A DNA stretch of 64,000 nt from UBA5336 sp039818165 (GCA_039818165.1 JBCBUL010000012.1:1-64000); one strand, 5' to 3'. Shown: positions 52,732 to 61,941, counted from the first letter of the stretch. A program made the numbers and translations. Notes: generated by a model not told the origin, from the sequence alone.

Positions 52732-52812
52732 TTAAAGGGCGCGCAGAGGCTGCTCCACGTCACCACCAAAACGAACCGACCCAATCGCCGTTCCTGGTTT
52801 CTCACTTGACAT
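52732..52812 (-). CDS. 26-residue microprotein with near-perfect Shine-Dalgarno
   Basis: The minus strand reads ATG at 52812 through TAA at 52732. The peptide begins MSSEKPGTAIGSVRFGG and ends in QPLRAL; it is hydrophilic with a Gly-rich middle, no Cys and no signal peptide. Upstream, GAAAGGAGGTGATCC is complementary to the 3' end of 16S rRNA over about 15 bases, with AGGAGG seven bases from the ATG. The unit has its own hairpins and terminator. It is divergent from arfB. I recognise no family; it could be a small protein, a leader or precursor peptide, or a dual-function small RNA. Confidence 0.55.
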   Translation of the reverse strand: MSSEKPGTAIGSVRFGGDVEQPLRAL

Positions 52813-52813
52813 T

Positions 52814-52828
52814 GGATCACCTCCTTTC
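52814..52828 (-). promoter_or_regulatory. Extended Shine-Dalgarno, 16S 3'-end complement
   Basis: Minus-strand GAAAGGAGGTGATCC pairs along its whole length with the conserved GGATCACCTCCTTTC end of 16S rRNA. Read on the plus strand it is therefore an exact mimic of the anti-Shine-Dalgarno sequence. Such long complementarity is rare before chromosomal genes. Confidence 0.75.
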
Positions 52829-52979
52829 AGTTGCTTCAGTCCAAAAAGCGAATGCCCGCTGCAATCTGCGGACACTTAAGACTTAGCAGGATGCGTGCCT
52901 AAGGAAAGGTAAAAGCTTTGCGATCTGCAATGATCTATTATGAGAAGGCGGCGGGACGTGCGCCGAATGGGATGCCGCC

Positions 52980-53420
52980 ATGGCCGACGACTTAGATCAG
53001 GACATTCAGATCACACCAGAACTGCGCCTTCAGGTATGGGAACTGAGCGAGTCGTTTGTGCGCGCATCCGGGCCCGGAGGGCAAAACGTCAACAAGGTGG
53101 CGACTGCGGTTCAATTGCGCTGGAACGTCTCGCGTTCTGCGTTGCCGGGGCCGGTGAAAGCCCGGTTTGCGCGCCGCTACGCAAACCGGATCACCAAAGA
53201 AGGCGACTTCGTCATCGAATCCTCGCGTCACCGGAGCCAGCTCCTCAATCGGCAAGACGCGCGCAAACGCCTCGCCGACCTGATCGCCGGTGTGGCTTCA
53301 GCGCCCAAGCGCCGCGTGCGCACGCGGCCCACGGCGGGGTCCGTCCGGCGCCGCTTGGCTTCCAAGAAAAAGCGCAGCGATGTGAAGTCCCTGCGCGGGA
53401 AGGTCGATCCAACCGAGTAA
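52980..53420 (+). CDS. arfB: Alternative ribosome-rescue factor ArfB (YaeJ)
   Basis: A 146-aa peptidyl-tRNA hydrolase related to class I release factors. The GGQ motif is at 33-35 in RASGPGGQNVNKVATAV. A basic C-terminal tail (KRRVRTRPT, RRRLASKKKRSDVKSLRGK) enters the mRNA channel of stalled ribosomes, as in YaeJ. No codon-recognition domain is present. Length is standard. Confidence 0.94.
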   Translation: MADDLDQDIQITPELRLQVWELSESFVRASGPGGQNVNKVATAVQLRWNVSRSALPGPVKARFARRYANRITKEGDFVIESSRHRSQLLNRQDARKRLADLIAGVASAPKRRVRTRPTAGSVRRRLASKKKRSDVKSLRGKVDPTE

Positions 53421-53448
53421 CGCTTGCAGGGCTTACGGTTCCGCGCGG

Positions 53449-54390
53449 TTAGTCTTTCACCAAACCGATTTCGCGCAGGCGTTCCATGAGATAATCGTGG
53501 GCGGTGATGGGCGCGAAAGCCTTTGCACCCTGATCGAGGCACGAGTCCAGGGGCTCAATCAGCACATCTGGTGCAAAGTGAAGAAAGAACGGCGTTGAAT
53601 AGCGTGGCAAGTGCGCCCTATCCGGAGCCGGGTTCATCACCCTGTGTGTGGTTGACGGCAGGAGCCCGCCGGTCAGCCTTTGCAACATGTCACCCACATT
53701 GATCACCAAGGCCCCGGGAGGTGGATTGACGCTCAGCCATTCGCCCGATCGATGCTGAACCTGGAGGCCGGCTTCTTCCGCGCCGAGCAGAAGCGTAATC
53801 ACGTTGATGTCCTCATGGGCAGCGGCGCGCACGGATCCCGGTGGGGGAGGGGTGAGTTGGGGAGGGTAGTGCAGTAGCCGGAGGATCGAATTGCCTTCGT
53901 GGACGCGGGGCGTGAACCAGTCCCGTTCAAGCCCAAGATCGAGGGCCACCGCGGTCAATAGGCTTTGGCCGAGGTCATCGAGAGCATCGAAAAGGGCGCC
54001 CGTTGCAAGATCGAAGTCAGCGACTTCGGTAACCGTTGGTGTTGGCCGCATTGTGTCTGCGTGTTGTGATCCGGGCGTGCCTGCGCGGCCCGTATGCCAG
54101 AATTCCTTCTGATCTGCCGCAGCCTCGCCCTTGGCGTTCTCGGTCGCAAATGCGGTGTAGCCGCGCTGTCCGCCATTTTCCCGGTCGTCATATTTCAGCT
54201 TTGCGCTGGTCGGGAGGGCAAAGAATGCTTTCATCGCTTCGGTGGCTCGATCGATGGTGCCGCTGGAAACAGGGTGGTCCTTCAAGACGGCGAAACCCGT
54301 TTCGCGAAAGCTCTTGCCGAGGCTGGATGCAAATGTGTCCGGGGCGCTGGACAAAAGGTCGAAGGAAATCGGTTCGAAATAGCGTGTCAT
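53449..54390 (-). CDS. 2-oxoglutarate/Fe(II) oxygenase, isopenicillin N synthase family
   Basis: A 313-aa cupin-fold oxygenase. Iron ligands are His192 and Asp194 (AAHEDIN) and His249 (STTHRV); 2-oxoglutarate is bound by Arg263-x-Ser265 (RYSTPF). The N-terminal ETGFAVLKDHPV is typical of the family. Substrate unknown. It is convergent with arfB. Confidence 0.9.
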   Translation of the reverse strand: MTRYFEPISFDLLSSAPDTFASSLGKSFRETGFAVLKDHPVSSGTIDRATEAMKAFFALPTSAKLKYDDRENGGQRGYTAFATENAKGEAAADQKEFWHTGRAGTPGSQHADTMRPTPTVTEVADFDLATGALFDALDDLGQSLLTAVALDLGLERDWFTPRVHEGNSILRLLHYPPQLTPPPPGSVRAAAHEDINVITLLLGAEEAGLQVQHRSGEWLSVNPPPGALVINVGDMLQRLTGGLLPSTTHRVMNPAPDRAHLPRYSTPFFLHFAPDVLIEPLDSCLDQGAKAFAPITAHDYLMERLREIGLVKD

Positions 54391-54659
54391 GGCGTTCTTC
54401 TAGTCCGCTCCATTCACCAAGAAAACCGCCTGAGAGAAACCAATTATCGGCTGTTTGGCCTCGCGGGCGGCAAAACATGAATATTCAGCGTCCATCCGTT
54501 TACATACCGGGGCTTTGCGCCCGCCGCCATTAACCAAGACGCAAAGCCTTCAGGGCACCTTCTACGTGTCGCCGATGGGGCGATGGATGGGCGCCAACCC
54601 ACACCAGATTGCCTTGAGGCGACACAATGGGACGGCGCGGGTGTTAAAGGACGACGACA

Positions 54660-54935
54660 ATGCCGTTTGCAGAATTTGAGATTGAGTTTGAACCCACCGA
54701 AGGCCTTTGCGCCCAAAGCGACGGCGAGTCGCTTTACCGCGCAGGATTGGCTTTTTCTCTGGGTGAAACCGTGGAAATGGACCTCGTGGAAGCCCACAAA
54801 TGGTTCAACCTTGCGGCAGCCAAGGGCCACGAGGCCGCCAAGGACCTGCGCCAGGAAATGGCGGACCAAATGAGCCGCGAAGACATTCGCCTTGCTCTGA
54901 AAGCCGCGCGCGAATGGGTTCGCAAAATGAACTAA
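54660..54935 (+). CDS. Short Sel1-repeat protein
   Basis: A 91-aa protein with one clear Sel1/TPR-like repeat, ESLYRAGLAFSLGETVEMDLVEAHKWFNLAAAKGHEAA (28-66), followed by a charged helix. AAGGAC precedes the ATG. Sel1 repeats mediate protein contacts; the partner is unknown. The 269 bases before it hold no gene I can support. Confidence 0.82.
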   Translation: MPFAEFEIEFEPTEGLCAQSDGESLYRAGLAFSLGETVEMDLVEAHKWFNLAAAKGHEAAKDLRQEMADQMSREDIRLALKAAREWVRKMN

Positions 54936-54952
54936 GGGCTAAGCCCTTGTTT
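54934..54952. terminator. Short hairpin after the Sel1 gene
   Basis: AAGGGC pairs with GCCCTT around TAA, followed by GTTT. It lies between two convergent genes and may stop both. Confidence 0.4.
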
Positions 54953-54957
54953 CATGT

Positions 54958-56094
54958 TCAGACGATTAGGCCGTCCATAGGTCGGGAATCATTCTGGAAC
55001 ACGCGGGAGTCGAGCGCGCTTCGGTCGATACCCAAATGGTCGCGCAGCAGGCCCTTGAGGATAGAGGTGAGATCATTGGCGGGTGCCAGGTCTCGTCCTT
55101 CATAAAGTGCCCTTTGGGACACGCCCGGCCAGTCCCCCAGGACTGTGCCACCCCTGACAGCGCCGCCTGCAAGAATGACGAGTCCACCTGTGCCGTGGTC
55201 TGTGCCTCTAGTACCGTTCTCAGCAACCGTGCGTCCGAACTCGGAGCATAGTACGACGCAGGTATTCTCCCAGTGAGCGCCAAGCGCGTCTTTCAGAGCT
55301 GCGAATCCAGCGTCCAGGCCCTGAAACCGTCCGTTCAAGAACCCGGTTTGGCTCGCATGACTGTCCCACCCATCGAGGGACACCATGGCGACACCGGGGC
55401 CTCCGGATCGCGCCATAAGCTCGCCGACCGCTTTCATGGATTGAGTGTAGGCCCGGCCGGGGCCTCCACCACGCCGGCCCATGTCGACGTCCGGCGTGCC
55501 CATCGAACGCGCCAAATCCAGCGGTTCAGAGAAGACAGGATCGTCGGCGTATAGAGTTTCAAGGCGAGACATCAGGTCGTCATCGGCAGCTTCGAATACC
55601 GCGGGCGCCCAATTTGTTGCTGGCGCACGTCCGCGCAAGGCGAGCGGGACCGAATAGCCGATCGCCAGGCCGGCCTGTCCGGAAACGCCCAGCGCTCGAT
55701 TGAGCCAGCCATCTCGAGAGTCCGCCGCGCCCAGTATTTCAACCACGTCCTGGCCATCGAAATGCGACCGGCCCCGATAGGGCGATGCTGCCGCATGGAC
55801 AAAGGCGGCGTCTCCTGCGTCGAACCACGACTTAAGTGTGGAAAGGGCAGGGTGGAGGCTGAATCCGTTGCCCAGGGGCAGTGATTGAGGCGCTGAGCCG
55901 ATGAGCCCTGGTCTGAAACGCTCAAGGGAGGTATCCGCCGGAATCAAGGCTGAAAGACCGTCCATCGCCCCCCGCGCGAGGACAAATATGAATGTCCGGT
56001 CGGCCATACCCTCTGCGAACGCGACGGGCATTGCGGATGCGAAGGTTGCTGCGCCGAATAGACCAAGGGCTTGGCGGCGATTGAAGTGCGTCAT
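54958..56094 (-). CDS. DUF1501 protein, probable Tat substrate
   Basis: A 378-aa protein with a twin-arginine-like leader (NRRQALGLFGAATFASAMPVAFA). The DUF1501 blocks are FIFVLARGAMDGLSALIP, SHFDGQDVVE, VSLDGWDSHASQ, CVVLCSEFGRTVAENGTRGTDHGTGG, a sulfatase/phosphatase-like fold. The gene follows the DUF1800 gene by 5 bases. The pair is common in bacteria, function unknown; the tatABC genes are in the same window. Confidence 0.9.
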   Translation of the reverse strand: MTHFNRRQALGLFGAATFASAMPVAFAEGMADRTFIFVLARGAMDGLSALIPADTSLERFRPGLIGSAPQSLPLGNGFSLHPALSTLKSWFDAGDAAFVHAAASPYRGRSHFDGQDVVEILGAADSRDGWLNRALGVSGQAGLAIGYSVPLALRGRAPATNWAPAVFEAADDDLMSRLETLYADDPVFSEPLDLARSMGTPDVDMGRRGGGPGRAYTQSMKAVGELMARSGGPGVAMVSLDGWDSHASQTGFLNGRFQGLDAGFAALKDALGAHWENTCVVLCSEFGRTVAENGTRGTDHGTGGLVILAGGAVRGGTVLGDWPGVSQRALYEGRDLAPANDLTSILKGLLRDHLGIDRSALDSRVFQNDSRPMDGLIV

Positions 56095-56099
56095 CGAGG

Positions 56100-57467
56100 C
56101 TATCTCCTTTGGAATTCGGGGCTCATCAGGGCCAGCGTCAGCCCTTGCGTTCCACTTTCAGCTCGGATGACTGCCTGGCGGGTCTCAGAGCTGACCAGGT
56201 CGCCAAGTGCCTGCTCCAGGAAGTCTCGCGCGTCTGTACTGGATTGCCGTGAAGACACCCTGCGGGCCCATTCAATGCGCTTGTTCAGGGAATCAGGGCC
56301 GATCCACGCGTCTTTCGTGTCGGGCCAACCTTCCGGACTGGGAGCATTGAAGGGCAATTGGGCAAAGCTCTCGAGGACGTCTCTCGGTTCTCCGGCAAAC
56401 ACCGAAGTCAATCCAATCATGCGCGATGTGGACGTTAGCAGATCGTCGGGCGTCTTCACTTTCTCTTGCTGGCGTACCCATGCCTCGGGCGCGGTCAGCA
56501 GAGCATTGTAGAGCGCCATCAAGTCACCATCACTTTGCAAGAACGCCGTCGCCAACCGGTCAATCAGGGCCGGCGGAGGCGCGTCAGCCACAAAATGGCG
56601 CGCAAGTTTCGTGGCTATGTGCGACGCGGTTGCCGGATGGCGTGCCAGGTCTCGTACAATTGAACGCGCCTGTTCCCCGCCCGCGTCAGAGTAACGTTTT
56701 TGAAGAACGGTGCGCGACCCGGGCTCGTGGGTCAGGCCTAGAAACAGGGTTTCTCCCAGCTGATCTGAAGCAATGCGCGGGTTTCCAAGGGTCCAGCCCG
56801 TAAGGGCGCGGGCAAACTCGGTCACATCATCCTGAGTGTACCCCGAGGCCGGCGTGACGGTATGGAGTTCCAGGACTTCCCGGGCGAGGTTTTCATTAAG
56901 GCCAATATCCCTTCGGCGCCCAGCGCGCGAATTCGGACCGACCGATTGCCAATTGTCGAGGTAGACGAGCATCGCCGGGTGGAAAATGGCTGCTTCAGCC
57001 AGATCTGCGAAGGATCCGAGTATGTTCGGTCGAATGGCTTCGCGCTCATAGGCGCCTGCCATGGCCGCCACCTGGAATTTCTGACTGGAAACTGAAAAAT
57101 GGTTGGCCCAAAACCGCGTCAATCGTTCGTGGAACGGAGCTTGTGTGGTGCTGCCAAAGTCAGACCGGGCGGAAACTTCCTTGATCAGCGTTTGGCGAAT
57201 ATGCCGCCCAAACGACGCTACACCAGCAGGATTCATGTCCGGTGGCGCGGAGCTGCGACGCGATTGCTGTCGGATCACCCGGTGGTCAAAAAACGCCATC
57301 ACATGTTCCTGCGCGCTGAGAAGCCCATTATCCTTGAATGTGCCAAACGCTGTCGGCGTGAGTTGGCGCTGTAGCCAACCGACCGGATCAGCTTCGGCGG
57401 TACGGATTTCTCCCTCCGTTCCACCGAGGCCAAATCGCGTAACCGCAATCGCAGCGTTTAGTCCCAT
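56100..57467 (-). CDS. DUF1800 protein
   Basis: A 455-aa protein with the DUF1800 pattern: AAIAVTRFGLGGTEGEI, HERLTRFWANHFSVSSQK, MLVYLDNWQSVGPNSR, GLNENLAREVLELHTV and YTQDDVTEFARALTGWTLG. It lacks an obvious signal peptide in this frame. It is the first gene of a two-gene operon with DUF1501. Function unknown. Confidence 0.9.
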   Translation of the reverse strand: MGLNAAIAVTRFGLGGTEGEIRTAEADPVGWLQRQLTPTAFGTFKDNGLLSAQEHVMAFFDHRVIRQQSRRSSAPPDMNPAGVASFGRHIRQTLIKEVSARSDFGSTTQAPFHERLTRFWANHFSVSSQKFQVAAMAGAYEREAIRPNILGSFADLAEAAIFHPAMLVYLDNWQSVGPNSRAGRRRDIGLNENLAREVLELHTVTPASGYTQDDVTEFARALTGWTLGNPRIASDQLGETLFLGLTHEPGSRTVLQKRYSDAGGEQARSIVRDLARHPATASHIATKLARHFVADAPPPALIDRLATAFLQSDGDLMALYNALLTAPEAWVRQQEKVKTPDDLLTSTSRMIGLTSVFAGEPRDVLESFAQLPFNAPSPEGWPDTKDAWIGPDSLNKRIEWARRVSSRQSSTDARDFLEQALGDLVSSETRQAVIRAESGTQGLTLALMSPEFQRR

Positions 57468-57641
57468 TGGGCACTCCCAAACAGCTCATTCTGGGGGATG
57501 AAACGCGCTTGCGGGGGCAATCCGTCGAAAAAATATCATGGGGGGGAAACAAGAGCGCGCCGGGCTTGGTAAATGAAAATTAACCGGCTCGTCGACTCTA
57601 TGACGCCATAGAATTGCTGCGGATTTGAGAGAGAGCGAACC

Positions 57642-58790
57642 ATGAGTGTCCAGTCGCTAAGGCCTGAACTCACGCAGGATGATATTGTGCGCTTGATGAA
57701 GGGCGAGACACCCGAGGCGCGGGCATCCGTCGCCCATCGTCTTTGCCGGCGTATTGCCCTTGATGTTTTGACCGAGAATGAGCGGGCTTATGCTCAGGAA
57801 ATCATGTCCATTCTCGCGCGTGATACTGCAGAACTTGTGCGCAGGACCCTTGCGATAACCCTGTGCAACTCTCCAATCTTGCCCCGGGATCTCGCCCTTG
57901 AACTGGCCCAGGATGTGGAAACGGTCGCTATTCCAGTGCTCGAAAACTCTCCAGCGTTCACCGAGCAGGACCTTGTCGAAATCGTGCTCGCCGCAACGGC
58001 TGCCAAGCAATCGGCGATCGCCAGCCGAAGCGAAGTGTCCTGCACTCTTTCAGAAGTGATTGCAGAGCATGCGGCGCTGGACGCCGTGAAGACGTTGGCA
58101 GCAAATCCAGGCGCAGATATCAGCGACAAGGCGTTTTCAGACAGTTTGGGCCGTTTCCCACGTGATGAAGCGCTGCAAACGGCCATCGTCGGTCGGGAAT
58201 ATGTTCCAATGCATATTGCCGAAAAAATGGTCTCGCTCGTGTCGGGCAAAGTGTTCGATATGCTTGTCAATCGCCACCAGCTTCCAGCTCAAATGGCGAT
58301 CGAACTGGCGTCAAATACGCGCGAACGATCGACCATCGATCTCGTCGATCAGGCAGGGCGGTCAGATGATCTTCCGAGATTTGTATCTCAGCTCAATCTG
58401 AACGGTAGACTCAGCCACTCGCTTATCCTTCGTGCGCTGTGCGTCGGGCATATGTCCTTCGTTGAGCATGCGCTTGCGGAGCTGTCTGGAGTTCCCCACC
58501 AGCGGGTCTGGCTGATGATCCACGATGCTGGCCCGCTCGGTTTGCAAGCCGTCTTTGACAGAGCGGGTTTGCCCCGGCGATTTCTGCCCGTGTTCCGTGC
58601 TGCCGTTGGAGTCTATCACGACACGAGCCATGATGGCGGCGTGAATGACAGGACCCGTTTCAGAGCTCGGATGATTGAGCGCGTGTTGACGCAGATTCAA
58701 TCCTTGCCGCGCGAGGATGTGGACTATCTGCTCGAAAAGCTCGATGCCTTGAGTGACGACGTTAGCGAAGACGAATCAGACGCTGCTTGA
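57642..58790 (+). CDS. DUF2336 protein
   Basis: A 382-aa helical protein matching DUF2336, an alphaproteobacterial family: LTQDDIVRLMKGETPEARASVAHRL, the repeat-like AEKMVSLVSGKVFDMLVNRHQLPAQMAIELA region, and LILRALCVGHMSFVEHALAELSGV. It resembles HEAT-repeat scaffolds. The C-terminus is strongly acidic (DDVSEDESDAA). Function unknown. It converges with the EAL-like gene. Confidence 0.85.
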   Translation: MSVQSLRPELTQDDIVRLMKGETPEARASVAHRLCRRIALDVLTENERAYAQEIMSILARDTAELVRRTLAITLCNSPILPRDLALELAQDVETVAIPVLENSPAFTEQDLVEIVLAATAAKQSAIASRSEVSCTLSEVIAEHAALDAVKTLAANPGADISDKAFSDSLGRFPRDEALQTAIVGREYVPMHIAEKMVSLVSGKVFDMLVNRHQLPAQMAIELASNTRERSTIDLVDQAGRSDDLPRFVSQLNLNGRLSHSLILRALCVGHMSFVEHALAELSGVPHQRVWLMIHDAGPLGLQAVFDRAGLPRRFLPVFRAAVGVYHDTSHDGGVNDRTRFRARMIERVLTQIQSLPREDVDYLLEKLDALSDDVSEDESDAA

Positions 58791-58805
58791 GGCCTAAAGG
58801 TCCGA

Positions 58806-59492
58806 TTACGCGTCGGACTTTGCCCGAAAGACATGGGTAACGCCTGCAGCCAGATACTCATTTGCGCGCGACCATGCGGCGTCAAAACAAATGACTTGTA
58901 TCCCCGCGTCACGGAGCTCCTGCAGCCCTGACATAAGGCCATCTTCGAGATCGAGGTGTGCGGCGCCGATCCAGACCGCATCGACCATCAGGAGTGCTGA
59001 TGCGGATTTCAGGCTCAACCAGGAGCGCTGTGCATTGATGCCGAGCCGAAAGCCGGCGCCACGCAACGCGCCCAAAGCCGTGATAGTGTCGCGCGGTGAT
59101 GTCGCCAGGGCCGCATCATCAAATATGAGGCAGACTTCCTGAGTGCACCCGTTGTATTCAGACAGTGTGGCCTGACAGGCTTTTGCCGTGTTGCGATGGG
59201 AAAGTGCGGTCGTCGGCGCACCGATATGAATGGGCCGCTCAATACTCGCGGTGTCCCGGGCTTCTCCCAATGCAGTGCTCAGGCGCTGCGCAACCCATGT
59301 GGCAGGGCAACTTTCGGCAACCGTCTTATGCACGGGGCCAAACCGCAATGCCGAGTCGTAGTGAAGTGCGGTTTCATGGATGAGGCCTCCGGCGGAATAG
59401 TCCGACAGGGAGACAAAAGGCGTGATGCGGTCGGTTGGTTGAACTGACGTGCTCAAACGATCCGATAGGGATGGAAGTGTACGGGGTTGCAT
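58806..59492 (-). CDS. Degenerate EAL-like domain protein
   Basis: A 228-aa protein whose C-terminal half has the outline of an EAL domain: a helix and strand ending VCLIFDDAAL, then DTITALGALRGAGFRLGINAQR, AVWIGAAHL, LQELRDAGIQVICFDAA and YLAAGVTHVFR. All catalytic marks are gone: no EAL, no DDFG (NAQR instead) and no KID (WIGA). By family knowledge it cannot hydrolyse c-di-GMP; it may bind a ligand or a protein. Start 59492 is tentative. Identification is by pattern and moderate. Confidence 0.55.
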   Translation of the reverse strand: MQPRTLPSLSDRLSTSVQPTDRITPFVSLSDYSAGGLIHETALHYDSALRFGPVHKTVAESCPATWVAQRLSTALGEARDTASIERPIHIGAPTTALSHRNTAKACQATLSEYNGCTQEVCLIFDDAALATSPRDTITALGALRGAGFRLGINAQRSWLSLKSASALLMVDAVWIGAAHLDLEDGLMSGLQELRDAGIQVICFDAAWSRANEYLAAGVTHVFRAKSDA

Positions 59493-59617
59493 AGGCGCGC
59501 GCTCTGGAGAAGTGTTCGTCTCTGCTCTATCAAATCTCGGTGAACGCCCGGCGCATTGGGACCACCAATTTTCAGTTTGCTCATTTGGTTTTTCGTAACA
59601 ATCGGAGTGCAACCCCC

Positions 59618-60436
59618 GTGTCTTCTTCCGCACCAGCCCCAAAACTGTCTGCAACCATTCTGCTCATCCGAGACCGGGATGAGATGGAAGTGTTGATGGT
59701 CAAGCGTCACTACGAAATCGATTTCGCATCCGGCGCATTTGTTTTTCCCGGTGGCAAGGTCTGCGATGATGACGCATCTGACGTCTGGGGCGACCTTTTC
59801 GATGGGGACGCTAAAGGAAGCGACCGTACGGCCCAGATCTCAGCCATTCGCGAATTGTTTGAAGAAGCGGGTGTCTTGTTGGCGCGAAGTAGAGGGGCGC
59901 GCGGGGCAGGGGCACCGCTCGTAGGCGCGGAAGAAGTCGCGCCGCTCCAACAGTATAGATCCGCGGTCGACGCGGGTGAAAAGGCGTTTTCGGAGTTGAT
60001 GGACGAAGCCGGCTTGATCGTGGCGGGGGATTGCCTTGTGCATTTTGGCCATTGGATCACGCCAACAATGATGCCCAAGCGCTTTGACACACACTTTTAC
60101 CTCGCCGGGGCGCCAGATGGCCAGGTCGCGGAACAGGACGGCCGGGAAACCACCGAAGCGATTTGGATCAACCCCCATGAGGCGCTGGAACTGGAAAAGC
60201 GCGGCGAAGCGACGATTATTTTTCCAACCCGCATGAATCTCGCGCGGCTCGGTTTGGCAAAATCGGTTGCTGCGGCGTTGGAGAAGTTTGCCAGTGAACC
60301 GGTCACGACCGTATTGCCAGAAGTGCATCGGGATGATCCCGATGGCCCTTGCCTGATCATCCCGTTCGTCGAAGGATACGGTCAGGTTCGCGAGCCACTG
60401 GACCGCGTCGCGAATGTTGCCAAGCCCAAGACTTAA
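59618..60436 (+). CDS. Nudix hydrolase (NUDT7/NUDT19-like)
   Basis: A 272-aa Nudix protein. FVFPGGKVCDDDA is the first half of the Nudix box and AIRELFEEAGVLLA the second (REUXEEXGU), with the insertion between them usual in this subgroup. HFGHWITPTMMPKRFDTHFYLA and IIFPTRMNLARL also match long coenzyme A-type Nudix enzymes. I prefer GTG 59618 to GTG 59540, since the added N-terminus is not conserved-looking. It is divergent from the EAL-like gene. Confidence 0.85.
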   Translation: MSSSAPAPKLSATILLIRDRDEMEVLMVKRHYEIDFASGAFVFPGGKVCDDDASDVWGDLFDGDAKGSDRTAQISAIRELFEEAGVLLARSRGARGAGAPLVGAEEVAPLQQYRSAVDAGEKAFSELMDEAGLIVAGDCLVHFGHWITPTMMPKRFDTHFYLAGAPDGQVAEQDGRETTEAIWINPHEALELEKRGEATIIFPTRMNLARLGLAKSVAAALEKFASEPVTTVLPEVHRDDPDGPCLIIPFVEGYGQVREPLDRVANVAKPKT

Positions 60437-60990
60437 GCTTCGGCGACGACTTTCGCAGCGACCTGATCTTCTAGTGCAACGCAAACGGTTTGGGCCAACT
60501 CGTCGCTTGCCGCAGACTCGCCGGTGACCATTGCGGCGCGCATGGCTTCAACATGTAGGTTGGCAAGGGCAACAACGGGCTCGTCAGAGTCTGTGCGCTC
60601 AAGCAAGTTGCAAAGTGAGCCGGCGAGCCGCCCTAGGACGGGATTGCCGAAGGGTTCTGCCGTTCCGCGCAAATTGTGGGAGGCGATAAACAGCTGCCGA
60701 CGCGCATCCTTAGACGATACGCGCTGTGCGTAGGTATCGAACGCTGTCTTCAGTGCTGAAACGTCACGCTGGAGCCAAGCGGTGAGGTCTGCTTCGGTTG
60801 GCGCTGAGGGGCCGTCATCGGCCAAACCTACTGGTTCATCAGTTACGACATCGTCAGCTGAAGGCGCGATCTTGCCGCTCTCGGCTTTTGCAGGCGAGGG
60901 AGACTTGAAAATTCGCGACAGGTCGGGCGTGGGCATCTCGTTTGCCCCAGCCTTACTGGACTTTGTCGCGTTCAACAGTTTTCCAAACAT
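60433..60990 (-). CDS. Hpt-domain protein
   Basis: A 185-aa protein. The N-terminal 65 residues are a disordered Pro/Ser/Asp-rich linker; the C-terminal half is a four-helix Hpt domain with His105 in FIASHNLRGTAEPFGN, the HxLKGxA-like phosphotransfer site. It would take phosphate from a hybrid kinase or response regulator; neither is adjacent. It converges with the Nudix gene with a 4-base overlap. Confidence 0.8.
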   Translation of the reverse strand: MFGKLLNATKSSKAGANEMPTPDLSRIFKSPSPAKAESGKIAPSADDVVTDEPVGLADDGPSAPTEADLTAWLQRDVSALKTAFDTYAQRVSSKDARRQLFIASHNLRGTAEPFGNPVLGRLAGSLCNLLERTDSDEPVVALANLHVEAMRAAMVTGESAASDELAQTVCVALEDQVAAKVVAEA

Positions 60991-61052
60991 GCGGTCAACT
61001 ATTCCGAAAAATAGCTGATATTTGGTTGATTCCCGGCCGAAATTTTTTTCGG

Positions 61053-61817
61053 TCAGACGGCGAACTGCTCGCGCAGAATGCGTTCATCCAGCGCGTGACC
61101 CGGGTCAAAAAGCAGAGTCAGGTGACGGCTTCTGTCTTCTGTGACTTCCACACGGGCCACATTCCGCACTTCCTGGTTGTCAGCGGCGGCAGAAACGGGT
61201 CTTCGCTCGGGGGACTGGATTTCGATGACGACATGGGCGTCATGGCGCAGCAGCGCTCCGCGCCATCGCCGCGGTCGGAAAGGACTGATCGGCGTTAGCG
61301 CCAGGAGTTGCGCACCAATCGGCAAAATGGGGCCTTGGACAGACAGGTTGTAGGCGGTCGAGCCAGCTGGCGTCGCCACGAGCACGCCGTCACAGGCCAG
61401 CTCCGGCAGGCGTTCCTTGCCATCAACGGAGATCGACAGACGGGCGGATTGAGCCGTTTGGCGCAGCAGCGACACTTCGTTGATCGCCAACCGATTATAC
61501 GTGGCGCCATCGACATCAATGCAGGTCATCCGCAGGGGGCTAAGCCGCGCACGCTCAGCCCGGTCGATCCGCTCAACCAGATTGTTCTCGGCATACTCAT
61601 TCATCAAAAAGCCGACTGTGCCGCGATGCATTCCATAAACGGGTTTGTGGTCGTCAAAACGCTCGCGCAGTGCATCGAGCATCGCGCCGTCTCCACCCAG
61701 GGCGACGATGACATCCGCGGCTTCAGGTTCACTTTGACCATAGCGCCGCGTGAGTTCCACAAGCGCCTGCTGGGCTTCTGGTCGATGGGACGCGGAAAAA
61801 TGGAAGCGCATGCTCAT
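61053..61817 (-). CDS. nadK: NAD kinase
   Basis: A 254-aa enzyme making NADP. GGDGAMLDAL (GGDG at 41-44), YGMHRGTVGFLMNEY, NRLAINEVSLLR and DGVLVATPAGSTAYNLSVQGPILP are the family motifs. AAAGGGG precedes ATG 61817; ATG 61811 is equally near. It is divergent from the aldolase gene. Confidence 0.94.
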   Translation of the reverse strand: MSMRFHFSASHRPEAQQALVELTRRYGQSEPEAADVIVALGGDGAMLDALRERFDDHKPVYGMHRGTVGFLMNEYAENNLVERIDRAERARLSPLRMTCIDVDGATYNRLAINEVSLLRQTAQSARLSISVDGKERLPELACDGVLVATPAGSTAYNLSVQGPILPIGAQLLALTPISPFRPRRWRGALLRHDAHVVIEIQSPERRPVSAAADNQEVRNVARVEVTEDRSRHLTLLFDPGHALDERILREQFAV

Positions 61818-61941
61818 AAGCCCCTTTGTTTCCGTCGCTTGCAGGCAGGTCAAGCGTTCGACACGCGCTGTTCGATTTCCCATGGCGCCGCGGCGCTGGG
61901 TCCGTTATCTTGAGGAAGATCATAAAGTTGGAGGAATAGCC

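Noticed and set aside
52814..52830. The GGATCACCTCCTTTC match as a fragment of a 16S rRNA gene
   Set aside because: Similarity stops at both ends of the 15-17 base match, and the segment is correctly spaced as a Shine-Dalgarno before an ATG on the other strand.
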